From a virus, in the IMG/VR virus record IMGVR_UViG_3300046516_000889, positions 1 to 38,002 of that record: DNA of 38,002 nucleotides. One strand, written 5' to 3'. A model generated the notes under the pieces. It worked only from the letters and a program-made list of their open reading frames with translations. It had not been told where the DNA came from and did not search any database. The translations under genes and the position numbers were made by a program. Every line of letters begins with the position of its first letter. Within the stretch, counting starts at the first letter, position 1. Below, piece by piece: positions 31,181 to 37,511 of the stretch.

Positions 31181-31582
31181 ATGCTCCACCTACTCGCGCT
31201 GTTTACCGTACTGCTCGTGCCCGCCGTCGCGCTCGCGCAAGCCTCTCTCCCCTCCGACCCCAGCGCGCTGCTCACGTGGTTCGCGGAAACGCACGCCGCC
31301 GGCCACTGGTCGCTGCTCATCGGCGGCGCGCTCACGCTCTTTTTGCGCTTCGCCCCGCTGGTCAAGCCGCTGCTCGACAAGCTCCCCGCCGAGACCACGA
31401 AGTGGGTAGCGATGGGCGTCGCCATGGTCGGCTCGATTGCGACCGGGCTCATGGCCGGCGTGCCTCTCTACAAGGTGATGATCACCGGCGCGCAAGTCGG
31501 TGCCGCGGCTATCGGCGGCTGGGAGCTGATCTTGAAGCCGCTCCTCACGCGCTTCGGCATGCAGAAAGCGGCCGGGGCGTAG
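31181..31582 (+). CDS. holin-like membrane protein
   Basis: A 133-residue protein. MLHLLALFTVLLVPAVALAQ is a signal peptide or first membrane helix; two more hydrophobic segments follow near 40-55 (WSLLIGGALTLFLRF) and 70-90 (WVAMGVAMVGSIATGLMAG), with a final weakly hydrophobic stretch and a basic tail. First gene of the operon that ends with endolysin and contains a spanin, so a holin is the natural call; a membrane tail-less phage protein of other role is possible. No clear ribosome-binding site before 31181; an in-frame ATG at 31124 has none either. Confidence 0.55.
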   Translation: MLHLLALFTVLLVPAVALAQASLPSDPSALLTWFAETHAAGHWSLLIGGALTLFLRFAPLVKPLLDKLPAETTKWVAMGVAMVGSIATGLMAGVPLYKVMITGAQVGAAAIGGWELILKPLLTRFGMQKAAGA

Positions 31583-31584
31583 TC

Positions 31585-31704
31585 GTGCCCGGCGAGCATT
31601 TGAGCTACCCGGAAATACACGCGGTGTGGGGTACGGCGATCCTGGTCTACGACACCATTCTTTGGCCGTGGCAATTCGGCGCCGCCGAGATGTGGCGCCC
31701 GTGA
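31585..31704 (+). CDS. tiny hypothetical protein with GTG start
   Basis: A 39-residue frame between two lysis-cluster genes: it begins 2 bases after the holin stop and its stop overlaps the next GTG (GTGA at 31701). HAVWGTAILVYDTILWPWQFG is a hydrophobic, Trp-rich stretch that could lie at the membrane. The close packing is the main evidence. Confidence 0.45.
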   Translation: MPGEHLSYPEIHAVWGTAILVYDTILWPWQFGAAEMWRP

Positions 31705-31940
31705 AGCGCGCGGACAAAGACCGAGCGATGGCTGCGAAAATCGTGGTCCACGCGAAGACGCTGCCACCTGGCACCGTTGCCGCGGTGATTGGCAATGATG
31801 CTGTGCACGCCGAGCGCCTGGTAACGCTGGTCCAACAACTGGCGAAGCAAAGCGGATTCAACATTTCGCATGTCACGCTCAAGCCGGTCGGTAGCGATGA
31901 TCTCGCAGCCGCAGACAAGGCGCGCGGGGTGACACATTGA
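31701..31940 (+). CDS. small hypothetical protein in the lysis operon
   Basis: A 79-residue protein from GTG 31701, overlapping the previous stop (GTGA) and the following TTG (TTGA). It reads as a soluble alpha/beta mini-domain (AAKIVVHAKTLPPGTVAAVIGND, then ERLVTLVQQLAKQSGFNISHVTLKPVG): strand, helix, strand. No family recognised. An ATG at codon 10 is an alternative start. Confidence 0.65.
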   Translation: MKRADKDRAMAAKIVVHAKTLPPGTVAAVIGNDAVHAERLVTLVQQLAKQSGFNISHVTLKPVGSDDLAAADKARGVTH

Positions 31941-32209
31941 GCACCGACGCCATCGCCATCCTTGCCGGCGTGTGCTTCGCCACCGGCGGCGCGCTCGGGG
32001 CGTGGCTGACCTGGCTCGCGCTGCGCCAGCCGCCGCTCGCCGCCGCGGGCTCGCCGACTGACTCAGCCGTGGTCGACGCCGTAGCAACTGCCGGCGCCCC
32101 GGCCGAAAACGCGGCGCGCGCGGCCGCACAGGAGATTGAGCATGCGCCTGACCCCGTTGTTGATGCTCGTGTTGCTGAGCTGCTCGAGCGCGGCCGCGCC
32201 GGCAAGTAG
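31937..32209 (+). CDS. single-pass membrane protein in the lysis operon
   Basis: A 90-residue protein from TTG 31937. Residues about 5-29 are a membrane helix (AILAGVCFATGGALGAWLTW), and the rest is Ala-rich and acidic. It overlaps the next gene, a lipoprotein, by 68 bases in another frame, which recalls Rz/Rz1 spanin pairs; however its periplasmic part is short and not coiled coil, and the downstream protein by itself has both anchors of a one-piece spanin. It may be a holin, antiholin or inner-membrane partner. Confidence 0.6.
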   Translation: MSTDAIAILAGVCFATGGALGAWLTWLALRQPPLAAAGSPTDSAVVDAVATAGAPAENAARAAAQEIEHAPDPVVDARVAELLERGRAGK

Positions 32210-32567
32210 GCCCGTCGCGGCTAGCCAGGCGACGGCGCCGGCGCCGGCGTCGCAGCCCGCGAGCGCCCCGGCGCTGCCATTCGCGCCGGCGTCGCACCCC
32301 GCCGTCTACCCGTCGTTGTCCGGCGAGCAAGTGCGCCTCTTGTTGGCCGGCGTCGAGCTGGAAAAAGGCGACCTCGCGTCCGACCGCGATCGCTGGAAGG
32401 AGCGCGCCAAGCTCGCTGAGTCCTACGGCGCGCGTGAGGCGCAAGAGCTGCGCACGTCGCGCGTGGTCGCGTGGTGCGTCGGTGGCGTGCTCACGGCCGC
32501 CGCGGCGATCGCTGGCTTCTTCGCGGGCGAAGCTGCGGCCGGCAAGTTTGCGCCGGTGCCGCGATGA
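32142..32567 (+). CDS. candidate unimolecular spanin (u-spanin)
   Basis: A 141-residue protein. The first 13 residues are a lipoprotein signal peptide ending LLS before Cys14, with Ser at +2, which favours sorting to the outer membrane. Residues about 20-58 are Pro/Ala-rich, about 60-105 a helical coiled coil (ELEKGDLASDRDRWKERAKLA), and about 107-128 a membrane helix (VVAWCVGGVLTAAAAIAGFF) with a short tail. An outer-membrane lipid anchor plus a C-terminal inner-membrane anchor is the u-spanin plan known from phage T1 gp11, of similar length. AGGAG 7 bases upstream fixes the ATG at 32142. It would fuse the membranes in the last step of lysis. Confidence 0.7.
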   Translation: MRLTPLLMLVLLSCSSAAAPASRPVAASQATAPAPASQPASAPALPFAPASHPAVYPSLSGEQVRLLLAGVELEKGDLASDRDRWKERAKLAESYGAREAQELRTSRVVAWCVGGVLTAAAAIAGFFAGEAAAGKFAPVPR

Positions 32568-33106
32568 TCCCGGGCAAGCGCTGGCGTTTCCCAGCGCTCG
32601 CGGCCGTCGCGGTCGGTCCGTTCATCGCTGCCGCCGAGGGCACAGGACAGCTCGAGTTGCCAATCAAATCGCTCGTCGTGTACGTGCTCGCCGGCGGTCT
32701 CACGGTGATCTCGGCGATGTTCACCGCGATCTTGTACTTTTTGAAAAAGGAACACGCGACGATCGTCAACGGCATCGCCGAGAACAAGGCGGCGCTGGCG
32801 CTGACCTCGTCGTCTGCTGAGACAGCGCTCGACCAGGCATCGCACGCGATCCGCGAAGACGTGCACCGGCTGCGCAATTCGGTCGCGGCGCTGTCGCTGA
32901 CCATGGAGCACAACGCTGGAGAATTTCGCGCCGATCTCGCCAAGCGTGTGACCGTCACCGAAAACGCAGCGTCGCTTAATCGGCTGCACGAAAAGGTAAA
33001 TGGCGTCGATCGCGCGATCGCGTTCATGCGCGCCAAGATGGGCTTGGACGAAACGCCGCGCGTGGTCGTGAGACGCTCCGATGACAGCGGTGACGGTGAC
33101 ACGTGA
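32564..33106 (+). CDS. membrane-anchored coiled-coil protein
   Basis: A 180-residue protein. Two hydrophobic segments lie near 10-25 (ALAAVAVGPFIAAA) and 37-62 (LVVYVLAGGLTVISAMFTAILYF), followed by KK and a long helical, heptad-like region (residues 70-155) facing the cytoplasm or periplasm. ATGA overlaps the spanin stop. In this operon it may be a second holin, an antiholin or a lysis regulator. Not recognised. Confidence 0.65.
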   Translation: MIPGKRWRFPALAAVAVGPFIAAAEGTGQLELPIKSLVVYVLAGGLTVISAMFTAILYFLKKEHATIVNGIAENKAALALTSSSAETALDQASHAIREDVHRLRNSVAALSLTMEHNAGEFRADLAKRVTVTENAASLNRLHEKVNGVDRAIAFMRAKMGLDETPRVVVRRSDDSGDGDT

Positions 33107-33246
33107 AGAAGGCGCTGTGCCCGCTCTGCCACGGCTGGGCTCCGAGCGGCGTTTGTCCGCTCTGTCGCGCTGACGCGTGGCAGTGGTTCGACGTGGCGAT
33201 CGCCGTCGCTGCGCTGATCATCCTGCTCGCCATGGTGATCGTGTGA
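33103..33246 (+). CDS. 47-residue zinc-ribbon membrane protein
   Basis: A short protein with two CPLC knuckles (CPLCHGWAPSGVCPLCR) that could bind one zinc, directly followed by a hydrophobic helix (VAIAVAALIILLAMVIV) that ends the protein. GTG start and GTGA overlaps on both sides (33103-33106, 33243-33246). A soluble zinc ribbon tethered to the inner membrane is unusual; it may regulate lysis or exclude other phages. Confidence 0.7.
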   Translation: MKKALCPLCHGWAPSGVCPLCRADAWQWFDVAIAVAALIILLAMVIV

Positions 33247-33557
33247 GGCCGAGCGAATGGTATGCGTTGGTGCGCGAACATCCGCCGGAACAAAAGCCGC
33301 GCTACAGGCGCAGACTCACGGTCGACGGCGTTGTTGCTGTGCGGCCACGCGCGCCGCGTCCCAGGTCTGGACGACCAGCGTCGCGCGTCGCAGCGCTCAC
33401 CCCGCGAGAGCTTGACACCGTGCCTGGCGAGTGGCTGGACGATCAGGGCTTCGTGTACCCGGCGTTTCGCGAGCGCGCAGCGGAGATTCGCCGACGCAAA
33501 GGCGTGGACCGCGCGCCCGAGCACGTGCTGTTTGAGGCGTCGACGGCGCGGCGATGA
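33243..33557 (+). CDS. small basic hypothetical protein
   Basis: A 104-residue protein from GTG 33243. The middle is very Arg/Pro-rich (RPRAPRPRSGRPASR); the flanks are helical, with SEWYALVREHPP at the start and FRERAAEIRRRKG later. Possibly nucleic-acid binding. ATGA or GTGA overlaps on both sides show it belongs to the operon. No family recognised. Confidence 0.6.
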   Translation: MRPSEWYALVREHPPEQKPRYRRRLTVDGVVAVRPRAPRPRSGRPASRVAALTPRELDTVPGEWLDDQGFVYPAFRERAAEIRRRKGVDRAPEHVLFEASTARR

Positions 33558-33763
33558 GCGACTGTCCGCATCCTGGCTACTGTGCCAAGCGCGCCGGCGG
33601 CTGCGCTGGTCGCTGCAGCGGACAAACCGCCGGCGGTGGCACAGTGAGCATGAGCGCGAACGATGCCGAGCCCGAAGCGCAGCGAGAGCAGCCGAACCGC
33701 GCCGAGCGCCGCCGCGATGCGGTCTTGCGTGGAGCGCGCCGGCGAGGCAAAGGACGGAGATGA
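33554..33763 (+). CDS. small Cys-rich basic protein
   Basis: A 69-residue protein. The first 25 residues hold CPHPGYC and GGCAGRC, four cysteines and a histidine suited to one zinc site; the C-terminal 30 residues are Arg-rich (NRAERRRDAVLRGARRRGKG). Coupled by ATGA on both sides. Possibly a small DNA- or RNA-binding protein. Confidence 0.65.
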   Translation: MSDCPHPGYCAKRAGGCAGRCSGQTAGGGTVSMSANDAEPEAQREQPNRAERRRDAVLRGARRRGKGRR

Positions 33764-34002
33764 GCAATCCCAATGACGAAGCGACCGATCCGCGCGCCAG
33801 CGTCTTGCCCGAAGCCGCACACGAAGCCGCGCCGCCTGTGACCTCGCCGATCGACGAAGTCCCGCCAGCCAAGGCCCGCGTCACCGCCGCGCTGTCCTCG
33901 GCGCTGTTCTATTGCAACGCGCTCACCGCCAGTCGCGAGGCAGCTCTCGTGCGCACCAAGATCGACGAAGCCATGCTGTGGCTGTCGCGGTGCGCGGAAT
34001 GA
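33760..34002 (+). CDS. small hypothetical protein before the endolysin
   Basis: An 80-residue protein with an acidic, Pro-rich N-terminal half (TDPRASVLPEAAHEAAPP) and a helical C-terminal half (ARVTAALSSALFYCNALTASREAALVRTKIDEAMLWLSRC). AGGACGGAG supports the ATG at 33760, which also overlaps the upstream stop. The helix could be a coiled-coil dimer. No function visible. Confidence 0.65.
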   Translation: MSNPNDEATDPRASVLPEAAHEAAPPVTSPIDEVPPAKARVTAALSSALFYCNALTASREAALVRTKIDEAMLWLSRCAE

Positions 34003-34565
34003 TTCTGACCAACGTGCAGCACCTAGCGCAGCTCGAGGGCGACGCGCGCGCCGTCGGCGAAGACCTGGTCAGGCGCTGGCCGACCGCCGTCATCGTCTCG
34101 AGCCGGCGCGACGTCGAGCACCAGGCCGCGGCAATGGCCGGCAATTGCATCCGCCAGCGCGATTGGATCCTTGGCAACGACCACACCGTCGGTACGTATC
34201 GTTGGAGCAAGGCAGCGCAGCTCTGCCACGACTGGAGCTTGTCGCACGTCGATGCGAACGGCTACGAGCTCGCCGCGGCGTTTGCGCATCTACTGAACGC
34301 ATTGCCGGTCTCCGAGCTCGTGAAGCTCTCGCGGCACCTAGCGCCAGTCACAGCCGGTGCGCACGCGCTTGACGTGCGCCCCATGCTCACCGCGCTCGGC
34401 GAGAGCCAGGCGGCAACCTGGCGCCATGGGCAACCCTATCCCGAGATGAGCGATGTCGGTCGCGAGGTTCACGCGTTCTTGCAGGCCGAGGCTGTGGCGC
34501 GCGGCGGGCTGTTTCTGGAGAGCGAGGGCAATGTGGTCGTGTGGCATTGGCAGGCGAAGGACTAG
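33999..34565 (+). CDS. putative endolysin, M15-like D,D-carboxypeptidase fold
   Basis: A 188-residue protein. SSRRDVEHQAAAMAGNCIRQRDWI at 34-57 resembles the Arg/Gln helix of phage M15-type endolysins; SRH (111-113) and the block AHALDVRP (121-128, Asp125) would supply the first zinc ligands of the S-x-H...G-x-A-x-D motif; VVWHW near the end offers the last His. The spacing between SRH and ALD is a few residues longer than in the classical motif, so activity is not certain. Last gene of the lysis operon, ATGA overlap, and its stop TAG lies inside an inverted repeat. It would cut peptide cross-links of peptidoglycan. Confidence 0.6.
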   Translation: MILTNVQHLAQLEGDARAVGEDLVRRWPTAVIVSSRRDVEHQAAAMAGNCIRQRDWILGNDHTVGTYRWSKAAQLCHDWSLSHVDANGYELAAAFAHLLNALPVSELVKLSRHLAPVTAGAHALDVRPMLTALGESQAATWRHGQPYPEMSDVGREVHAFLQAEAVARGGLFLESEGNVVVWHWQAKD

Positions 34566-34585
34566 GTAGGCACTACCTAGTGCCT
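34561..34585. repeat. two overlapping, mutually exclusive inverted repeats
   Basis: ACTAGGTAG (34561-34569) pairs with CTACCTAGT (34573-34581) around GCA. AGGCACTA (34568-34575) pairs with TAGTGCCT (34578-34585) around CC. They share 14 bases and cannot form together. The first contains the endolysin stop TAG. A transcript could switch between two hairpins; as DNA both are short palindromes. Confidence 0.9.
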
Positions 34586-34771
34586 GTGGACAGCGCGTGC
34601 ATGGGCGCGCGCAACGCCACGTGAGCGCTGTAGAAAAAGTTTCCACAGGGCGAGTGGTTTCGGCCAAACGCCGATATAGAAGCCGGTAGCGGCTAGAACA
34701 GAATGCAGTCGCCGCATATCGGCGCGCTCTAATTCACACGAGCCAACGACCCGAGCAATTGCATTCCTCAT
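34577..34771 (-). CDS. doubtful small frame at the end of the small-gene operon
   Basis: A 64-residue frame from ATG 34771 overlapping the preceding Cys-rich gene by 38 bases. The translation (with MRRLHSVLAATGFYIGVWPKPL) looks protein-like, but the third codon positions are less GC-rich than in neighbours, the ribosome-binding site is poor, and the frame covers the inverted repeats here. I list it as an alternative reading of the gap. Confidence 0.3.
   Translation of the reverse strand: MRNAIARVVGSCELERADMRRLHSVLAATGFYIGVWPKPLALWKLFLQRSRGVARAHARAVHRH
34669..34724. repeat. nested inverted repeats, probable two-way terminator region
   Basis: CGCCGATAT (34669-34677) pairs with ATATCGGCG (34716-34724), enclosing the hairpin AGCCG-GTAG-CGGCT (34681-34694). 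CCTGTGGA (34583-34590) and TCCACAGG (34642-34649) form another inverted pair nearby. The convergent lysis (rightward) and small-gene (leftward) operons end on either side, so a bidirectional terminator is the first thought; there is no strong T-tract. Confidence 0.6.
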
Positions 34772-35057
34772 GAGAGCCGCAAATGCCGCAAGAGGCAGGA
34801 CATATGGAACCGGCATCCGAAATCGTAGCTTTGCACACAGGACACGCGGCTGGGTTGCCGTCAGTGGCCGGCGTAAAGCGAATGGCCATGCCGGCAGGCA
34901 ATGTGCGGTTGATCATTTCTGCGAGTCGAGTTCTCGCTCGAGCGATATACGCCTCTCGGCACTCATGGATCATCGCACTCAGCTGTTGATAGTGCTTCAG
35001 CTGTTGGCGCTCCGCTCGCCGCCCCCGGTATCTTCGTTTCGCATCGGGCTTGCTCAT
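34734..35057 (-). CDS. small zinc-finger-like protein
   Basis: A 107-residue protein. The N-terminal half is basic and helical (DAKRRYRGRRAERQQLKHYQQL). The C-terminal third has CPVCK, then CPASCGICG and HEECNC, up to eight Cys/His positions that could bind two zinc ions. ATGA overlaps with the upstream gene. It closes the small-gene operon. No family named. Confidence 0.65.
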   Translation of the reverse strand: MSKPDAKRRYRGRRAERQQLKHYQQLSAMIHECREAYIARARTRLAEMINRTLPAGMAIRFTPATDGNPAACPVCKATISDAGSICPASCGICGSHEECNCSGRWLV

Positions 35058-35302
35058 GGCCAAGCCGCCCCGCAAGTCGGACACACAAGCACGTCGGGCA
35101 ATCGCCACGGACCAGGGCAGAGACAGCGCCACACGCCGTTGCGCATGAGCGATGATTCTTGCGACAACACGACGATCAAGCGCTCGACGTTCGCTATGTT
35201 TTTTGTCGTGACTTCGTTTTCATCTTTCGATCGAAGCATGGCCAGCGTCGAGCGCGCCGCCCGCAATGCCGTGTCTCGTTCGTCGTCGGCGAGAGTGATC
35301 AT
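35054..35302 (-). CDS. small hypothetical protein with C-terminal CxxC
   Basis: An 82-residue protein. The helical N-terminal part (DDERDTALRAARSTLAMLRSKDENEV) is followed by RCLCPGPW and VCPTCGAAW, a zinc-ribbon-like pair of Cys sites. ATGA overlaps both neighbours. Probably a small regulator or host-takeover factor. Confidence 0.65.
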   Translation of the reverse strand: MITLADDERDTALRAARSTLAMLRSKDENEVTTKNIANVERLIVVLSQESSLMRNGVWRCLCPGPWRLPDVLVCPTCGAAWP

Positions 35303-35484
35303 CGTGCTTGCTCCTGACACGCCGCGCACACCTTCGCTCGTATGCGCTCGCCGCTATCGAGCGCCACCACGATCCATTTGCTCTCGAGGCTCGAATGCAC
35401 GGTCTTGCAAAAATGGCAGATGACGAAGCACTCTGATGCTTGGCCGGGTGATCCTCCGACTGGCGCGCGCTGTTTACGGCTCAT
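35299..35484 (-). CDS. small zinc-ribbon protein
   Basis: A 61-residue protein with CHFCKTVH and CAACQEQ separated by about 30 residues, a good single zinc ribbon with strands between (SKWIVVALDSGERIRAKV). ATGA overlaps both neighbours. Role unknown. Confidence 0.7.
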   Translation of the reverse strand: MSRKQRAPVGGSPGQASECFVICHFCKTVHSSLESKWIVVALDSGERIRAKVCAACQEQAR

Positions 35485-35681
35485 CGGCCCACCATGGCGC
35501 GCTTCGCTGAGCCAAGAGGCGCGATGCAATCGAGGCAAACAAATCGGCGCATGTTGCCGTCTTGCTCTGGCCCGGGCTTGCCACAGTACCAGCACTGCAC
35601 GCGTGCTGTGGTCGCAGCCGGCGCTGCCCCACCACCATGCTGCTCGAGCTTGGCGATCGTCTCAGGTGACAGCACGGTCAT
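35481..35681 (-). CDS. small zinc-ribbon protein
   Basis: A 66-residue protein with CWYCGKPG and FVCLDCIAPLG, another single zinc ribbon, after a helical start (SPETIAKLEQHGGGAA). It resembles the preceding small gene in plan but not closely in sequence. ATGA overlaps both neighbours. Confidence 0.7.
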   Translation of the reverse strand: MTVLSPETIAKLEQHGGGAAPAATTARVQCWYCGKPGPEQDGNMRRFVCLDCIAPLGSAKRAMVGR

Positions 35682-35965
35682 CGCCCAACCGCCGCGCATG
35701 CAACGTCGATCCGGTCAAGCGCCATCCGCCACAGACGCATGAGCGGCACCTTGAGCCGGCGATCGCCATCGCAATCGCCAAGGCGCTGCAAGAGCTGGCG
35801 TAGCTCGGCGCGGCGCGCTTCAATGACCGCGGCCGAATCGCCGATCGCGATCATCGCTTTTGCGCCTGCATCGCAGAGCGCATTGAAGTCGGGAGACGAC
35901 TCCGTTTTGTTGTTGAGCGCAATCTCTAGTCCGGTTTCGATCATCTGCTTCGTTTGCTCGTCCAT
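35678..35965 (-). CDS. small helical hypothetical protein
   Basis: A 95-residue protein from ATG 35965, helical and amphipathic (DEQTKQMIETGLEIALNNK, AGAKAMIAIGDSAAVIEARRAELRQLLQRLGD). I prefer 35965 to the upstream in-frame TTG at 35983; GAGAGGGAC lies about 7 bases ahead. It follows a hairpin at 35988-36007. ATGA overlap downstream. Confidence 0.65.
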   Translation of the reverse strand: MDEQTKQMIETGLEIALNNKTESSPDFNALCDAGAKAMIAIGDSAAVIEARRAELRQLLQRLGDCDGDRRLKVPLMRLWRMALDRIDVACAAVGR

Positions 35966-35987
35966 GGGTGGCGTCCCTCTCAAAGCG

Positions 35988-36007
35988 GTGTAGCGAAATT
36001 GCTACAC
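35988..36007. repeat. intercistronic hairpin over a stop codon
   Basis: GTGTAGC (35988-35994) pairs with GCTACAC (36001-36007) around GAAATT. On the minus strand the downstream stop TAG of the 28-residue membrane peptide (36004-36002) is part of the stem, and the next gene starts 22 bases further on. It may tune passage of ribosomes or of polymerase to the distal genes. Confidence 0.75.
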
Positions 36008-36088
36008 GGCGAAAAACCAAATCAACGCCGTGGCAAGTGCGGCCACGGCAAGTAGTGTCAAAAGAAAAGCGACAAGAGCAGATCTCAC
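36002..36088 (-). CDS. 28-residue transmembrane peptide
   Basis: A GTG-started frame (36088) overlapping the upstream stop (GTGA). Nearly the whole product is one hydrophobic helix (ALVAFLLTLLAVAALATALI) with an Arg near the N-terminus and WFFAV at the end, a clean single-pass membrane microprotein. Phage peptides of this kind often act on host membrane targets, but none is identifiable here. Confidence 0.7.
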   Translation of the reverse strand: MRSALVAFLLTLLAVAALATALIWFFAV

Positions 36089-36498
36089 TCTGGCATTCCC
36101 TCGGCGATCAACAGCTTGCGCACGAGCTTCGGCACCGTCGTCTCGCGTCGCTCGGCGATGCCTGCGATCGCATCCCATTGCGTGTCTGTCACCTTGCAGA
36201 CCACGCGCTTGGTCGCAGCCGTTGAGCTCGCGGCCGGTCGACCACGGCGCAGAGTCGGCCTCGCAGCGCGCGCCTCGCGGTGGGCGCGGCCCTTGTCGGT
36301 TGCCCATGGCAGATCGTCGCCCGTGACGTACGCTGCCCATGCGCCGAGCACTTTGGCGAAAAAGTGCAGATCGCCGTCGACCACGCGCACCGACTTGATC
36401 TCTGTGCCGATCGGCAGCGCGACGGGCAGGCGCGGCGATGTCGAACTGCGCGCCGGCAATGCCGTGACCGGCAAGATCAAGCGGGCGTAGTGGCTCAT
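36085..36498 (-). CDS. putative ribbon-helix-helix-like DNA-binding protein
   Basis: A 137-residue protein. The last 40 residues (KRVVCKVTDTQWDAIAGIAER then TTVPKLVRKLLIAEG) have the strand, helix, turn and helix layout of a ribbon-helix-helix domain. The N-terminal half has strands (SVRVVDGDLHFFAKVLGAWAAYV), the middle a basic linker (RAARPTLRRGRPA). A transcription regulator of the operon is plausible; palindromes at 37756 and 36001 are possible targets. ATGA overlap with the upstream gene. Confidence 0.65.
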   Translation of the reverse strand: MSHYARLILPVTALPARSSTSPRLPVALPIGTEIKSVRVVDGDLHFFAKVLGAWAAYVTGDDLPWATDKGRAHREARAARPTLRRGRPAASSTAATKRVVCKVTDTQWDAIAGIAERRETTVPKLVRKLLIAEGMPE

Positions 36499-36722
36499 CG
36501 AAGCAATCTCCCTCTTCCGGAGTCGATCATGTCGCGCCGGTAGCTCTGTTCGTCGCCATCCAAGTAGTCTTCTGGCTCGCAACTTGGCTCGCTATCGATC
36601 GTGCCTGTACCGCCGCAGTCGGTGCACGTGTGCTCGTCTGCGTCGCAGATGCCGCACGTGCTACCGGTGCCGTCGCACGTCTTGCAATCTTCCGGCTCGC
36701 GCTTCGTTGCTTCGAGGCTCAT
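36495..36722 (-). CDS. DnaJ-type zinc-finger-like small protein
   Basis: A 75-residue protein. CKTCDGTG, CGICDADEH and CTDCGGTG are CxxCxGxG-type knuckles like those of the DnaJ Cys-rich domain, followed by an acidic tail. Such phage proteins are common and of unknown role. ATGA overlaps on both sides. Confidence 0.75.
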   Translation of the reverse strand: MSLEATKREPEDCKTCDGTGSTCGICDADEHTCTDCGGTGTIDSEPSCEPEDYLDGDEQSYRRDMIDSGRGRLLR

Positions 36723-37063
36723 GACGCGACCTCGACGCAAAGCCTAGCACTGCGCTTCGCTGGATTGAGCCGAGCACCGTACAGGCACCACGCCGCACCG
36801 CTGAGCGCAGATGCAAGCCACGTGTTGCGGTCACGCACGAGCTGCGCGCGCTCGGCATCGGTGAGCACCTTTGAGCGGAGACGAGCGGCCGAGATCTCAA
36901 GCACGCGACCACTCGACAAGTTGCGCGCTCGCCAGAGCTTGCGCACGCCACCACGCGCTAGAGAGTCCGGCCGATGATACTCACTCATGATCGTGACCTC
37001 GACCAATCGCGCGCTGACTTTCGCGGTGTACGTTGCACCGATCTCGATGTCGCGCGATTTCAT
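36719..37063 (-). CDS. small hypothetical protein
   Basis: A 114-residue protein. Segments DIEIGATYTAKVSARLVEVTIM and KLWRARNLSSGRVLEISAARL form a small beta-barrel-like layout; a helix (TDAERAQLVRDRNTWLASA) follows, then a tail. ATGA overlap with the upstream gene at 37063-37060 with a GGTGCAATC leader shared by two other junctions of this operon. Confidence 0.65.
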   Translation of the reverse strand: MKSRDIEIGATYTAKVSARLVEVTIMSEYHRPDSLARGGVRKLWRARNLSSGRVLEISAARLRSKVLTDAERAQLVRDRNTWLASALSGAAWCLYGARLNPAKRSARLCVEVAS

Positions 37064-37350
37064 GATTGCACCATGCATTCGAGCCCGATTGACGCCGGTT
37101 CGCTCGCCAGCATGATCAATCGCAACCCGCATGTCTCTAGGTGCTCACGACGCCAACGAGCAAGAGCTTTAGGCATCGGCCAGCGAGCGCACATGCTACG
37201 CGAGCTGCCGCAAACAGCACAGTTGCATACGCGCTTGATAGAGCCATTCCGCACGATCCCTGTTACGCTATTGCGGCGCATCCACGGATATAGCTTACGG
37301 AGCGCAGCGTAGACGGTTGTGACGATCGCTTCGTGCTTTCGCGCGCTCAT
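37060..37350 (-). CDS. small hypothetical protein with CNC-AVC knuckle
   Basis: A 96-residue protein from ATG 37350, with AAGGTG just upstream. A helix (KHEAIVTTVYAALRKLYPWMRRN) leads to VCNCAVCGSSRSMC, a compact Cys cluster, then a basic helix (KALARWRREHLETC). It could bind zinc or an Fe-S cluster. ATGA overlaps both neighbours. Confidence 0.65.
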   Translation of the reverse strand: MSARKHEAIVTTVYAALRKLYPWMRRNSVTGIVRNGSIKRVCNCAVCGSSRSMCARWPMPKALARWRREHLETCGLRLIMLASEPASIGLECMVQS

Positions 37351-37511
37351 GATTGCACCTTGCAACAACTGCAATTCACAACGTGTTTGCCGCACATGAT
37401 GCGTGACGCAGGCAGCAACTTGTGCAGGCAGATCGCTTCTGTAAGCATGTCGGTAGCCAGATAGACATTGCCATCAACAACGACAGTGTAGCGCGTCTTC
37501 TTCGTGCTCAT
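37347..37511 (-). CDS. 54-residue hypothetical protein
   Basis: A short protein with a strand start (TRYTVVVDGNVYLATDML), a helix (TEAICLHKLLP) and a Cys-rich end (MCGKHVVNCSCCKV), which suggests metal binding. ATGA overlaps at 37350-37347 and 37511-37508 fix both ends. Leader sequence GGTGCA(A/G)TC recurs at its junctions. Confidence 0.7.
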   Translation of the reverse strand: MSTKKTRYTVVVDGNVYLATDMLTEAICLHKLLPASRIMCGKHVVNCSCCKVQS

